Source of the DNA: Leucaena leucocephala
Lineage: Eukaryota; Streptophyta; Magnoliopsida; Fabales; Fabaceae
NCBI GenBank assembly: GCA_037074615.1
Contig: CM073519.1
Location: 31,641,001-31,705,000, forward strand
DNA length: 64,000 nt
Direction of reading: 5' to 3'
Shown here: one piece after another, positions 19,531 through 33,900 of the stretch
How the letters are laid out: every line of letters starts with the position of its first letter
Numbering within the stretch: the first letter of the stretch is position 1
Position numbers and translations under genes: made by a program
The notes under the pieces: generated by a model
Told to the model about the DNA's origin: nothing
Databases searched by the model: none
Seen by the model: the letters and a program-made list of their open reading frames with translations, nothing else

Positions 19531-22193
19531 AGCATCTTGATCTTTGACTCCCTTTTTTCGTTCAAGTCGTAGTGTGTGAGTGAGAGAAGAGAAGGAGAAA
19601 GAAGCAACGTCTAACGCCTTGTTACTGTAAAAAATCGCCGTGTGTGGTGTGGTAAGTTCCTTTTTGTGAGCTTCGTCTATAATGGATCTGTGTACTATAA
19701 AAACTTCATATCTCTGATGTTCTTCTCCGTCGCTGCTACTGAATACTGCTTTGTGGGGGGTGTGATTTATGGATCTAGGAAGGGAAGGAAAAATGGAAGA
19801 ATAGTTGATGTTTGAGCTGTGGAAACCTCCATGAAATTAAAACCATGCGTGGTAAGTTTTTGGAACTTTCTTCTTCTATTGATTGTGTGACCGTTACTAC
19901 TGTAGGTGTATGTATATATATATGTGGGCTGATATTTTGATATATATATATATTGTGTGTGTGTACTGTGATACAGGTTGGTAGTTTTGGGGCACTAGTT
20001 TGAAGGAAATTGATGTATATATGTTCATATATATGTATATACAGATATATATATATAAGGCACGTCTATTATGGTTGAATTTGAACATAATATACATACA
20101 CATATATGTATATATAAGCATTGTGTGGGCTGTGTATATATATGTGTGGGGAAATGTTATGGGAAGAAGGAAGAAAGAAGAAGAGATAATGGGTGATGTT
20201 GTAGGTGTACATATATATATGTATAGCTTGCGGTCTTGGTTGATATATATATCTATATATGATGTTGTAGTTCATTGTTCAGAGAATTGTACTGCTGCTT
20301 TTGAAGCTAGATGATGGCATATATATATATGGTGATGCTGTTATGAAATAGGAAGAAGAAAGAAAGAAGAATAAAGGAAGATGGGAATTGCTGTTGATAT
20401 GCATATATGTGTGTATGTGTGTGTATAAATGAATTGGGAAGCTAATGGAAGTTCATAAGTATGTAAATAACTTCCAGTGATGGTAATAAATCAAAAGTAC
20501 TTGGTATAAAAGAGGTGAATTACATTTCTTTATGGAATAGGGAGTTTAGGAAGTATGACGAATTTGTTTGTCGAATGTTCATTAAGTGTGATAGAAGGAT
20601 GGATAAGGGAAAATAGATATATTTGGGAAAAGATTATTTAAATTTAATATGGTTGGTTTTGAAAATTTTTGTAGTTAAAGGTTGTAGTTTTTCATATTTG
20701 AAGTGTTATATAAAGAAAATAGTCTTCAATACAATAGAGATGAATAGTAATCATTGATGAAATGTTTTATTTTTAGAAAATTTGAGGAAGTAAAAGAAGA
20801 ATGATATTCTAAAGCTAAGAGCAAGAGTAAGTTATAGTGGAGTATTACAGGTGAGTGAATAACGTCCCTTCAAAAAATTATTTTTATTAATAACTTATTA
20901 TTTGAAGTATTTCAATTAAAGTGTCGATTTTTAAATAGGATTTACAAAAAACAAGTTATACGAATTCATGTCTTTAATTGTTAGAAATGGTTTTCTTTGA
21001 ATTGGTTTATAAAATGATTATGGTTATGTATGAAAATGGATGAAGAAGTTTTAGAAAAGACTTTGACAATGTTATATTGAGTGGATTTTCTTCATGAAAT
21101 ATACTTATGAAAATTTTATTATTTGAATACTTGTCCATATGAATTGAAAAAATCTTTTGATAAGTTATTTCAATATTCTTACTGGGGTTTCATGATTATA
21201 AAGTATTTTTAGCAAAAACTATTGTATTGAAAAGTATTGTGATTATTGAATGTCAAATGGACCCCACGCATGTTGGAAAGGTTTTCAAAAAGGATGGAAT
21301 ACAGAACGCTGGTCACTAATAGTAGTACTGTTAGTTCTTGTTGCACCATGGTTAAACTTGAGCTTAATGGATATTCGTGAGTCTCGTCCTCGCGCATGTT
21401 ATTCATAGGTATCGTACCAATGCCTGTTATTTGTAGGTCTTATACTTGTACCTATTATTCATGGCTTCGAGCCACACCGGATTGGTTATTTACCCTCGTG
21501 GACTGTGTGTCCACGCTTGATTGGTGGCCTCATGCTACACCTGGTTGTTTACCCTCATGGACTGTGCGTCCACACCTATTTTTGTTCTATTGAAGTCCTA
21601 TGGAAAAATGATTATTTTGAAATGATTGTTTTAAACGGTTTTCATGAAATCAAATGTTTACCAAAATATTTGTATTGATTTATAAGATGTTATGATTTAC
21701 ATTTAAACATGTTGATGCATTGTTTATTTTCACATTTTTAAATTATATTTTTGGAGCATTATTCATGAGTAGATTATTTAGATTCAGATAGTGCAGTTGA
21801 CCTTACTTCTCCTGCTAAGCAGTAAGAGCCTAACGTTCGATCCAAAGCGTTGATTTTGACAAATCTTCTTTTTGATGTAATTATCATTTTATGAAATACT
21901 TGTATTATTCTGATGAAAGGATAGCTGCTCCACATAGTATATAAATAAGATTCTGGTTATTTTGGAAAAATGTTATAGAAGATTTTAACGTTTGTAGTCT
22001 GTTGTAGGATTGTCAGGAGGCCGGTTATACAACAACGATCCTGTCAAACTTTCTACAGAGGACTTGCCTTTTGATTAACATTGTAATAGATAATGATTTG
22101 TGTTTCAAATGTTTGAATTAAAGTTTTAGGCTTAAGGAATATGAATTTATTCATATTCTGTGCTAGTCACGTCTCAAATTTCTAGACGAGATA
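19531..22193 (+). repeat. Right part of X solo LTR
   Basis: Continuation of the Gypsy X LTR after B. 19900-20440 is rich in (TA)n and (TG)n runs, which creates short artefactual frames on both strands. The part from about 20820 to the end aligns well, inverted, with 22264-23031 plus 26434-27010. No gene is visible. Confidence 0.8.
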
Positions 22194-22198
22194 GCTAG

Positions 22199-22263
22199 AA
22201 ACTAGAGGAAACAACTAATCTTTGGTTGTTGTCAAGCTTTGTGTGGTAGGGCAGGGGTACGAC
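22199..22263. other. 65-bp spacer between opposed X LTRs
   Basis: Short unique-looking stretch between the TSD of the plus-strand X solo LTR and the TGTAACGTCC end of the minus-strand X LTR. It is probably the only original target DNA left between the two. Confidence 0.6.
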
Positions 22264-23036
22264 TGTAACGTCCAGAAATTTAAACCATGACTAGCATAGA
22301 ATATCAATAATTTCACATTCCATAAACCTAAAACCTTAAATCAACTATTTGAAACGAAAATCATAATAAATTACAATTTATATATCAAAAGCATGTCCTC
22401 TGTAAGAATCTTGACAGGATCGTCGTTATATAACCAATCTCTTGATGATCCTACAACAGTCTGCAAATGTTCAAAGTTTCCATAACGTTGTTCTAAAATA
22501 ACCAGAATATTTTCTAAGGACTATGTGGAGCATTTACCCTTTTAACAAAATAATACAAGTACTTTATAAATGATAATTACATCAAAAGCAATCTTGTCAA
22601 AAAAATGAAGCTTCGGATCGGCAATAAGACTCTTCACTGCTCAGCAGGAGGATTAGGGTCAACTGCACTATCTGAAGTCAAAACAATCTACTCGTGAATA
22701 ATGTCCCAAAAACATAATTTAAAATTGTGAAAATAAACAATTTCAACATGTTAAAATGTAATTCATAATATTTCATAATTTAATGCAAACATTTCCGTAA
22801 ACATTTTGCATTTTATGAAAAGTAATTTGAAATAGCCATTTCAAATCAATCGTTTAAATGCAATCCTTTCAAAACCATAATCTTTCTATAGGACTTCAAC
22901 AGAACATCAATAGGACAGTCCACAAGGGTAACTAACCAATCTAGCGCGGCTCGAAGCCACACAAACATATGTGGACACAGTCCACGAGGGTAACTAACCT
23001 ATATGGCACTGCTTGAAGCCATGCAAACATGTGTAG

Positions 23037-26000
23037 GTAACATCCTTACTTTTATACGTCTTAGGGACCACTCAGTAGCATTTAGAACCGCTTACAAGAC
23101 CTTGGAAGTCCATTAGCCAAATCTGGAATTTTACTCTTTCTCAGGTTACTGTTCATATAGTATTCCAGATTACACAATGAACTTCAAAAAATCATAATTA
23201 ATACTAGAAAACTCAAAATGAATTGGTTCAAAAAAATACATGAAGATAACATCTTTAACTTTAAGGAAAAAATAATTTCTAGACCAAATGATTAATCAAT
23301 TGATACAATTTATTCGTTGAAGTTTACTGTTCATTTGGTCAAAAACTCTGGAAACAGATTCTGGTCCCTTACTTTGGAAAATCATTTATCTTGATATACA
23401 CATCCAAATGACACGTTCTACCTATGAATTTAAAGCTCTGGATGTGTGCTACATTCTCATAAAATTTCGTGAACTAATTCCTTCTTTTCCTAGGTCAAAC
23501 TGAAGCCACAACAAAACTGCTTTAGGACCTACGTTTTTACCATTTCAGTTTCTTTTCTTTCATTTCCAATAATTGTTTCAGCATACACAAGCCATCAAAT
23601 AAGCTTCTTAACATTCATATACATCATGTACATATGCCATAAGTATTACAATAGTTTTATCACATAAATGGACACCTTACATGGCATTTACATACATGGA
23701 CAATTTATAGTATATACTAAAATCTCAATACTTCACTTCCTTTCTTCCATTCTTTAGCTCTTCTCCATGCATACCTTTTCTTCATGCTTGACCTAAATTG
23801 GTTGGTTATGGGAGAGTGAGATTCTAGGGAATCTCAGTAGCAAACATTACCACTTAAATATGCAAGATGGATGCTAATGCATGATATGTAATTTCATTAA
23901 CTTTCTTTGATTAGTGACATGCCATCATGCTATATACTTTTACATAAAGTGCATGGCCATGGAAACATGTTATTCACAATACATTCAACATCATTTATCA
24001 TGCCACAACATCATTCAAATAACATATACATGTCAACAAATAAGCATACCACATCAAGCACATAAAGAGGTAAGTTCACTACCTTGCACTTAAGCTTTTC
24101 TCTTGACCTTTAGCCCTTGCTCCCTAGCTTTCCAACCATGAAGCATTTATGTCCATCACTTCCCAACATCTTCTTGGATGTTTCATGGTCCTAAACGCAT
24201 TCATATTCATCACATAACTCATTAGGACTCATGAACTCCAACCATGTTCAAGACTAACTTTGTTACACTCTTTATTGTCATAACTTTATCTAATTTTCAC
24301 TAATCCACTTGGCTCTTGCACCAATTGATGTCTTGACTTTACCCTACACAATTTCATCTTTTGAACTCATTTATGAGCTTAGAATCATGAAATTCCAGCT
24401 CCTTCATGGCATTCTGTACATAATTGAACATAAGCACACAATTCTTTCAAAAATTATCATTTTGATTCTAATGCTTCCCATACTTGTTTCTCCACTTTAC
24501 CCCACACAATTTTTCATTTTAAAACCATTGGAACCATCAAAATCATGAAATTCCAATCACTGTTCATGCGAGTGAACAGTAACCGTAAGGAATCTCAAAG
24601 ACTACAACCTTGAGATTTTAGTATTTCCAAGGTTCAAAACCTTTCCAATCCTACACAAAATCATCATACAAACTCAATGGAAGCATTAAATCGTTGAAAT
24701 TCAATTTCCTTCCCTCATGAACAGTGCATACCGAACAGGTTTACTCTTGGCAAAGTCAAGAATATCAACTTGATTCAACAACCAATCTCTTAACTAGCTT
24801 GTTTAAGCATCAATCATAAGTTTTCTAACTTTAATTTCTTCTTTCCCCTTTCATCTATGGATTTTGGACAGCACCTCCCGTTAGAGAAAGCTCAACTTTT
24901 CCCCATGAAAACCCTAAGTTCAAGCTCCCAAATCAAAGGAGAATAAGTTAGGAAAGATTGCTTACCCTTAATCTCTAGCTTGCTTGAACTTTGGAACCTT
25001 GAATCTTCTTTGTCTTGGCTTGAGTTTTCATTTTGCAAAAGTTTCCCCAAGGGTCCATGAAGCTACGGTTTGCTGCAGAATTGGAGGGGTATTTATAGCC
25101 AAAATCCAAGAAAAATGAATGGCCAAGATTGATTTGGTTACTATTTAATCTAAAGGCCCACATTTAATCTTGGATTTAACTTTTTCATAAAATAATAATT
25201 ATGACATCATGTGGGACAGCTCATGGGACACCTCAAGGGGTTATGTGGCGTGCTCACCATGCCAGGAAGCTTCTGGAAAAATTCCAGTCCAATCCGGTAC
25301 TGATCGGAGCAGTTTCACAACAACTGGACTGTTTTCTATTATCAATTTTTCTATAATATACTAGGATATGTATTATGTCCTGGAAATCAATGTCTAGGCT
25401 TCCCACACCATTGACATACTTGTACTGGCCACAACTTAATTACAGATCCCTTGGGAAATGACCAAAATACCCTTGGTGTCCTTTCTTGCACTATATTGAC
25501 CCTAAGGGCATAATTGTCATTTCACTCCTCTTTGTACTGCCTCAGGGCATATATTGGCTCAACTAATCATGTTTATACCATGTACCACGTTTTTAGCCTG
25601 TCCCAGGTGACCAAAATGCACTTCATCCATCCCTGGTACAATCTGGGCATCCAGGGGCATTTTCGTAATTTCGCTTTTTCTGGCATTGGCCCCTTCTACT
25701 GATAGACTGGTACACTGGGTTTTGGGCCTTCCTTGGCGTTATTATGGGCCTATATATGAGGTCATCTGACCTCATTCTATCCAGGCTTACATACCAATAA
25801 GTTTCATTATCGGATCACGGGTGTTAACAAACTCCCGTCAAAATTCACTGATATGTGAATAACTTTTTATACAGAACTTCTTCCAGAGTTCTGTCAGATC
25901 TAGGATATCTGACACTATAGGGCACACTTTCCTGTAATTCCCCTACATATATCTGATGTCCATAGAATCTGATAAAAATTCATATAACTTTTAGACTATC

Positions 26001-26428
26001 AGATAATGTTCTGCTGTCTGGAGTCCTAATAAAATTTCTGTATCATGCCAGATTACCTAGCATGACTTCCTCTATTTACTGATAGAATGTGGGACTGAAA
26101 TACTTACAGGCAGTTATAAACCTTTTCTGGCTGAACTTTTCCATAATTACATTTATGTCCCTGACTTTTTGCTTAATTATATTTATGTCCCTAACTTTTT
26201 GGATATTTACATTTAGGTCCCTAAACTTTTGAAAATTGCCACTTTTGGCCCAAATCTTGTTTCTACTTTAACTTTTGGCCTTTAAACTTTTCCAATTTTT
26301 GTTTAGGTCCCTTTCTTCCTTCAAGACTCATTTAACCTTTATCATTTCTTCTGATCTTTGTTATAATCCTTCCTAAACCTCTTTCCGCTATCAGTACTAT
26401 ACAGATAGGGAAAAATTAGGATATGACA
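23037..26428 (-). mobile_element. Solo LTR of Gypsy family Y, about 3.4 kb
   Basis: In element sense it starts TGTCATATCCTAATTTTTCCC and ends GGATGTTAC. It is flanked by TGTAG at 23032-23036 and 26429-26433, a 5-bp TSD. The last A of the usual ...GTTACA end is missing or has merged with the duplication. It matches the LTRs at 44242-47522, 50976-59559, 59951-62220 and 62221-64000. A TATAAAT box on the minus strand is at 25091-25097. There are no internal coding sequences, so it is a recombined solo LTR inserted in the X LTR. Confidence 0.9.
25091..25097 (-). promoter_or_regulatory. TATA box of Y LTR promoter
   Basis: GGCTATAAATACCCC context on the minus strand, conserved in the other Y LTRs (45677-45683, 57660-57666, 62011-62017). 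About 130 bases downstream a conserved GATTAAGGGTAAGC looks like a splice donor ending a short leader exon. The promoter assignment is inferred from conservation and the box itself. Confidence 0.6.
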
Positions 26429-27843
26429 TGTAGGTATGAAACTCACAAATACTGTTGTGAGAATAAATCCAACGAATAATCGTCATGAGAATAAATCCCA
26501 CGAATAACAGTCGTTAGTACAAAACTCACGGATAGCCGTCCAGCTCGGGTAACTAAGGTGCACCAAGGATTAACAGTACTGCTATTAGTAACCAGCGTTT
26601 TTTATTCCGTCTTTCTAAAATGTTTCAAACATACGTGGGGTCCATTTCACATGTAATGATCTCAATTGTTTTGAATGCCATAATCGTTGGAAAAACCACT
26701 TTGAATTTCAAAAACCCCAGCCTGAACATTTAAAATCAAATATCAAGTTACTATGAAAATATATGAAATTCCCATAGGAATATTTTATAAATAACATCAG
26801 TTCAATGTGACATTTGTCAAATTCTTTTCTAAAACCTCTTTATCCATTTTCATACATAATCATAATCCTTTTATAAACTGTTTGAAAATAAATCATTTCT
26901 AACAATTTATAACCATAAATTCGTAAAACTGGCTTTTCATAAATCATATTTAAAATTCAACATTTTAATTACAATAACATTTATAAAAATGCTATTTTAA
27001 GGGAATGTTATTCACTCACTTGCCACACTCTTACACCTTTACTCTATCCAGCCAACCACTTCCAATTATATTCACTTCTCAATTCTCTGATATCCCAACA
27101 CAATATATTAACATTATGTTCAAATTTTAAATATAAATAATCATCCTTATTCTATCACTTCAACTAATTACATACCCTTAACCATTCAATCAAAGATTGA
27201 ATACATAAGCTTCTAACCATCAACCAATCACGCATACAATGATGGAATTATCATTTCAAAGACATTACTCAGTAAATCATGTACTAAAACAAGCATCCAT
27301 GTTTATCTCATCTAAGCCTTATTTCACATACGACTACAATTCATAGAACTTTAAACCATAAAGCTTAAACAGTAAGCATCCCTATTTTTTGAAATTGCCA
27401 CCCCCAAGTACATTCAGCAACTAGAACTCAGAATTTTAAGAAGCTTAAATCATAAAGCTTAAATCAAGAAGCTTGATTCCTTGCTTAACCTCACTAAAAC
27501 AACATCTACCTTAGCTTTAAACTCATTTCTTATTTCAATAAAACTTAACATACTCAAACTAGAATTACAAGCTTTAACCACAAAACAACCATAGTTTTGA
27601 AATCAATTATTCTTATCCATCAAGTTCCCAACTTTCTAAAATATCACTCACAATACACATAGACAAATATGCCTTTGTTTCCTCTTTCTCTCCTGTAGCA
27701 CAATAGGCACATATATGCACAACGCACAACCCACAGAAACAATTACAATCATGAGCAACTTATAAACTCCCATGACAACATTATATATATGTATACCCTT
27801 GGAATCCCCTGTCCAACTTCCCCCTTCCTGCAACAACAATTCC

Positions 27844-29747
27844 TGTTGGAAATCGTGCCCTAGGGGCCAATCATTGTCTTATGAACATTATTGATTTATG
27901 AATTTATTAATTGAATTATCATATTATTTGCATGTTTACTATGATGACCATCCTTGAATAATTCATTATATTATCCTAAATGTCCCTGGTCGATCATCTA
28001 TGTGGGAGCACAGATGAAATAAGACCAGTATGACTTTGAAGATGTATAGAGATATAAATCAAAGTCATAAGCACATGTAAGAGTACAGGGTGTTGGACCG
28101 ACCCGCTATGAGAGAACTGCATGGGTAACGTCATAAGCTTCTCTCATATACAAATCATGTCAATATGCCCTTTGACCTGAGATCATCATGGATTCCTACA
28201 TGACAAAACGCTCAGCTTTGACCTAGTCAAAAGTCACTTTTGACCGAGTGATCATAAAGACTATGTTCGGGCTTAGTGGTTTTTCATGCGGAGGAATGTG
28301 AATGGTCAAGATGGAATTTTGTCCCTCACATTCGTGGAGAGATATTACTGGGCCCCTCGATGAGTGAGTCTGAGAAATGTATGGCCATACTGTAATGGAA
28401 AGGTAGTTCCATTTCTATAGTCAGACTACTCAGGGATCGAGAAAGTAACGGTCAGGAATAGGAGGATGACATTATCCATGCCTCATCCATGACCAAAATA
28501 TCGCGTGACAGAAGGGACATGATATGGTTGTATAAAAGGTTACATCATTTATCGATCCTCATATGATTTGGGTAGTTGTTATGTCTTGCTAGAGACCGCT
28601 TGCGACTTGTGGGCTAGTATAGCAAATGGCCCACTGCCAACTTCATATGGGCCTACAGGGTCGCACACAAAATAGCCCAACACGAGCTATGATGTCCAGA
28701 TTCATTGAATCTAAGACATGTCTAGATTCAATGAATGATCCAGGGTGGATATATATATTTATTTATATTTATATTCGTATATATATAAATTCGTATATAT
28801 ATTATATATATGAGATATATGAGATTTAATTTATAAGGATAAATTAAATCTCTATCACGTTTGAAATTCGAAATTCAAATTGATAGGATATCTCATATAA
28901 GAGATATTTATAAGATTTAATTTATAAGGATAAATTAAATCTCTATCACGTTTGAAATTCGAAATTCAAATTGATAGGATATCTCATATAAGAGATATTT
29001 ATAAGATTTAATTTATAAGGATAAATTAAATCCCTATCACGTTTGAATTTGAAATTCAAATTGATAGGATATCTCAAATTTGATTGATGGGAATAAATCA
29101 AATATAACTCAGTCTCATCTTTATTTAAAGTTAAATAAATAGGTAATTAAATCTGTGGGACGGATTTAATATTATTTTATTTAATTAGTTTCTTATAAAA
29201 TTATACAATATATGATATTGTATCAATTCGGAATTAATATAAGATTAACTCCAAAATCCAATTAGGTTAAGTAAAAAAAAACGCATAGCATCCTCTATAT
29301 CTGATTGGAGGAGCTACGTTTGAAAATATACAGAACACAAAAGGCTGAACGGAATCTGCAAAAGGTTTGCAGACAAGAAACTGCCGAAATAGAGACGGAG
29401 ACTTGTGAAAGCCTTGGAGGGACAGGAGACGCTAGCACGTCGTTCGTGGTTGGAACGCTATTTGTGTGGATACCAGTAGAGGAAGCCGACCTGAGGCGTC
29501 GACTTCTTGTGATTGGAAAGAGACCACCGTCCGCGGAGAGAATCTGTGAAGGTCGCTGAGGAACACTCCGTCGATTTCTTGCGATCAGAAAGAGATCACC
29601 ACCCACGTAGAGAAGCTGTGAAATTCGCTAAGCAACACTAAGGGTAATGATTCTTTCCACTTGACTTAAACACATACAGCAGATCCTGGCAAGGAATGGA
29701 AAAATTTTAAAGTTTATTTCCGCTGCGTGTCTTCTAATTCCTTACAG
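27844..29747 (+). repeat. 5' LTR of Copia C
   Basis: 1904 bp, with three 91-bp tandem units at about 28822-29075, one fewer than A. The frames at 28626-28829 and 29295-29606 are shared LTR sequence, not genes. Confidence 0.95.
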
Positions 29748-30986
29748 TGGTATCAGAGCCATGCTGTTTTGTGTTTAAGTTAGGCTTGATTGTTGATTTA
29801 TATGATATATGTTAGTAGTAGCCGATCATAGAATAAGCGTTGTATGTATGACATATATGGAATCCGTGTTGTGTATGACATAAAAGGAATCTAAAAGGAA
29901 ATTGAAATCAGTGGTGATGCTTTTTGATTTGATCAATTCGCATAGATGGGGTCTAAGAAAACCGAATTCAAATTTGTGATTATTTGTGAAAACCGAATTT
30001 AGATTCGTGATTATTTATGAAACAAAAACAAAAAAAATTTCTTCCGGGGCGCTGCCCCAGAGACCCCGCCTGCTAACCGGCTAGCGGGACAACCGCCCGC
30101 TAACCGGTTAGCAGGACCGCCGTAGCTACCTGTTCGTAGCGCAACATAACCGTAACATATGTTACTTTGTGAATGTTTTTTTTGCCCTTCGATTAGATCT
30201 GAATATTGATTCTTGAATGTTTGGGTATGGTGAATAATATGGCTCTAGATTGCAAGTGTTGTAATTTTTAAATACGGCCTACGTGTCGTGCCTTCCTCTA
30301 TATACTCTCAATGTACCTTCTCCTCTCATCTCACTCCCCTCGAATGTTAAAAGAGGTTTCTATATGTAATTTCTCTTTTCTTACTAGAGAGCTCCTCTCA
30401 TTGGCTTGAGGGGACTTAGGATAGGTGAGCCATATTGTATCACGTTTGAATTATGCATCTTATGATTAGATCAGCACATGCATATTACTTGTATGAGTTA
30501 CAAACTGGGATACATGCATCCTCATAAAAACAGATAGTTAATTAAGCCCTCTAAAAGAAATCTTAAGTCATAATGCTGTCAATTTATGAACACTTGTCAA
30601 AACCTTGATCGCTCAATTGTGGACTCCACCAAAGTGGGTGCTTTTGAGTTATCTTGGGGAGATAAGCAAAGAGTAATGGTGCTACTCTCATAGGTTCATT
30701 ATTGTTTGACTTAATTGAGATTAACAAAATGGTTTTGGATCTCAAGGCATTAGATGGGATTAGAACATGCCAGATCATATGATGATAGGATCCCATGAAT
30801 ATCTAAGAGTTACATTTGATGTAATTGGTAAAGGTGTTACCTACCTAAATAACTTAATTTAAGCGTCCTGCCAAAGCGGACTTAAGTTTGAGCCAAATAT
30901 GGATCTTAGCCCACTAACTATTGCATTGAGGGTTGTTTATTTAGTGGGAGATTACTAATTACATTGCATATTTTAATTGTAGAATC
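29748..30986 (+). other. Leader of Copia C with GC-rich palindromes
   Basis: 1.24-kb untranslated leader, the longest of the three copies. It holds a GGGGC-GCT-GCCCC hairpin at 30046-30058 and, just after, CTAACCGG/CCGGTTAG blocks including the perfect 14-bp palindrome GCTAACCGGTTAGC at 30099-30112. The block is a candidate for RNA dimerisation or packaging, by analogy only. Confidence 0.75.
29749..29760 (+). promoter_or_regulatory. Primer-binding site of Copia C
   Basis: TGGTATCAGAGC, one base after the LTR, complementary to initiator tRNA-Met as in A and B. Confidence 0.95.
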
Positions 30987-33900
30987 ATGACGACTAGTAA
31001 TACTGCTACATTATCGCTGCGATCTGTCCTTGAGAAGGACAAACTTAATGGGACAAACTTTCTTGACTGGTTTAGGAACTTGAGAATTGTTCTCAAGCAG
31101 GAAAGAAAGGCACATGTCCTAGATCAACCCATTCCTGAGGAGCCAGCCGCCAATGCTCCCAGAGCTCAGAGAGATGCTTATATGAAGCATAAGGAAGACT
31201 CTGTCGATGTGGGATGCTTGATGCTAGCCACCATGGTTCCGGAGCTCCAAAGAGATCTGGAACACATGGAGGCTTATGAGATGATTGTGCATCTCAAGGA
31301 AATGTTCCAGCAACAGGCAAGGCAAGAGAGGTATGAGACCACTAAGGCCTTACATTCCTGCAAGATGGCTGAAGGTGCATCAGTCAGTGCTCATGTCTTA
31401 AAGATGAAAGGGTACATTGATCACCTTGAACGGCTTGGATTTCCCATGAGCCAGGAGTTAGCTACAGATTTGATCTTAAACTCACTCCCGGAAAGTTATG
31501 ACCAGTTTGTTATGAACTACAACATGAACAACATGGAGAAATCTATTTCTGAACTACATGGGATGCTTAAAACTGCTGAGCCGAGTCTTAAGAAGAAACC
31601 CAGTAGTGTTTTGATGGTTCAGAAAGGAAAGGGTACGAAAAAGAAAGGCAAAGGCAAGGGGAAGGGTCATGGCTCATCAGGTAAGACCAAAGAGTCAGGC
31701 AAGCCCGAAACCAAGCCTGCACCAAAGAAGGCAAAGCCTCCGAAGGAAGGAGTCTGCTTCTTCTGCAATGAACCGGGTCATTGGAAGAGGAATTGCAAAC
31801 TCTACCTCGAAGATCTGAAAAAGAACAAGAAGGATAGCGGGGCTATCGCTTCAGGTATTTATGTTATAGACATTCATCTTTCTACTTCCACCTCATGGGT
31901 ATTAGATACTGCATGTGGTTCTCACATTTGTACAAATGTGCAGGGACTAAAGGACAGTAGGAAGCTGAAAAAGGGCGAGGTTGACCTACGAGTTGGAAAC
32001 AGAGCAAGGGTTGCTGCGTTAGCTGTAGGCACTTATGAATTAGTTCTACCCACTGGGCTTTTGTTAGTTTTGAACAATTGCTATTATGTTCCTGCTTTAA
32101 GTAGTAACATTGTTTCCCTTTCTTATTTGGATAAGGAAGGTTTTACTTCCATTGCTGGGAATAGTAGATGTTCTATTTATCGTAATGATGTTTTCTATGC
32201 TCATGGTGATTTGCATGTTGATCATTACATATTAAATTTGGAACAACCCAATCATGGAAATATCTATAACATAACCGCCAAAAGGGTCAAACCAAACGAT
32301 TTGAATCCCACATACCTCTGGCACTGTCGTCTGGGCCACATAAATGAGAAACGCATTTCCAAACTCCATCAAGATGGATTTCTAAACTCATTTGATTTTG
32401 AATCATATGACACTTGCGAGTCTTGCTTGTTAGGAAAGATGACAAAGTCACCCTTCACTGGGCACAGTGAGAGGGCCACTGATTTATTGGGCCTCATACA
32501 TACAGATGTGTGTGGACCGATGAACATAAATGCCAGAGGAGGTTATTCGTACTTCATAACATTTATAGATGATTTCAGCAGATATGGGTACATCTATCTG
32601 ATGAAACATAAATCTGAATCTTTTGAAAAGTTCAAAATATTTCAAAATGAAGTACAAAACCAGCTTGGCAAAACAATTAAAGCCCTTCGATCTGATCGGG
32701 GTGGTGAATATTTGAGCCAAGAGTTCATAGATCATCTTAGGAATTGTGGGACACTCTCACAATTGACTCCTCCAGGGACACCACAATGGAATGGCGTTTC
32801 TGAACGGAGAAATCGAACACTATTAGATATGGTTCGATCCATGATGTGTCGAACAGATCTTCCACCCTCCTTTTGGGGCTATGCCCTAGAGACAGCTGCG
32901 TTCACACTCAATCGTGTTCCATCTAAGGCAATCGAAAAGACTCCGTATGAGATATGGACTGGGAGGACGCCTAGTTTGTCTTTCCTCAAGATTTGGGGAT
33001 GCGAGGTCTATGTTAAGCAACAAGCCTCAGACAAATTAGCGCCCAAATCCTCAAAATGCCTTTTTGTGGGATATCCTAAGGAAACCAAGGGATATTACGT
33101 CTACAACCCTGCTAATAACAAAGTGTTTGTTGTCATAAATGGTATCTTTCTTAAACGAGAATTTATCTCTAAAAGAACCAGTGGGAGTAAGGTACAACTC
33201 GAAGAAGTTCGAGAGCTACAAGACACCACAGAACTGCAGATGGAAAATAGAGAAGACTCACAACAAGTTGTTGAGACTCCTCAAGTCACGCAAGGTCCAC
33301 GAAAGTCTAATAGGACACGACTTCAGCCTCAGAGATATGTATTTCTGATTTCTGATAGTCGTGATGTGTTGCTCATTGAGCATAATGAGCCGACTACCTA
33401 TCGAGAAGCTATAGTGGGACCAAACTCCGAAAAATGGCTTAGTGCCATGAAGTCTGAGATGCAATCCATGTACGACAATCAGGTTTGGACCTTAGTCGAC
33501 CCGCCTGAAGGTGTAAAAACCGTCGGGTGCAAGTGGGTTTTCAAAGAGAAAACTGACATGGATGGCAATGTAAATGTCTTCAAGGCACGACTGGTTGCAA
33601 AAGGTTTTACTCAAACTCATGGTGTGGACTATGATGAGACCTTTTTCCCAGTAGCAATGGCCAAATCAATCAGAATCCTCTTTGCTATTGCAGCATATTA
33701 TGACTATGAAATATGGCAGATGGACGTCAAGACAGCCTTCCTTAATGGAAAGCTCCTTGAGGATGTGTACATGACACAACCTGAAGGGTTTGTGCGTTCT
33801 GAGGACTCTGGTAAAGTGTGCAAGCTTCAAAAGTCCATTTATGGACTAAAGCAAGCCTCTCGGAGTTGGAATCATCGTTTTGATGAAGTAATCAAAGAGT

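Larger units (their letters stand above)
913..22193 (+). mobile_element. Solo LTR of Gypsy family X, interrupted by Copia B
   Basis: The two halves (913-1464 and 19531-22193) form one LTR of about 3.2 kb once the B insertion and its duplicated target are set aside. It starts TGTAATGGC and ends near GACGAGATA. GCTAG flanks both ends (908-912 and 22194-22198), the 5-bp duplication expected for LTR insertion, so this is a solo LTR left by recombination. The family is assigned by alignment with the opposite-strand copy at 22264-37868, which is joined to a Gypsy pol end. Matching stretches include the GTGAGTGAATAAC region near 20850, the tandemly similar 'ggctt(c)gagcc ... ccctcgtggactgtg' blocks near 21465-21570, and the block at 22005-22070. 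It has no coding capacity; the longer reading frames inside it are not conserved between the copies. Confidence 0.85.

Noticed and set aside
19897..20314. Frames rich in Tyr and Ile on both strands
   Set aside because: They are translations of (TA)n and (TG)n microsatellite DNA.
24309..24548. 79-codon frame repeated at 63496-63735
   Set aside because: The two are homologous parts of Y LTRs; the third copy, near 61200-61450, is not open in the same way, so protein-level conservation is not supported.
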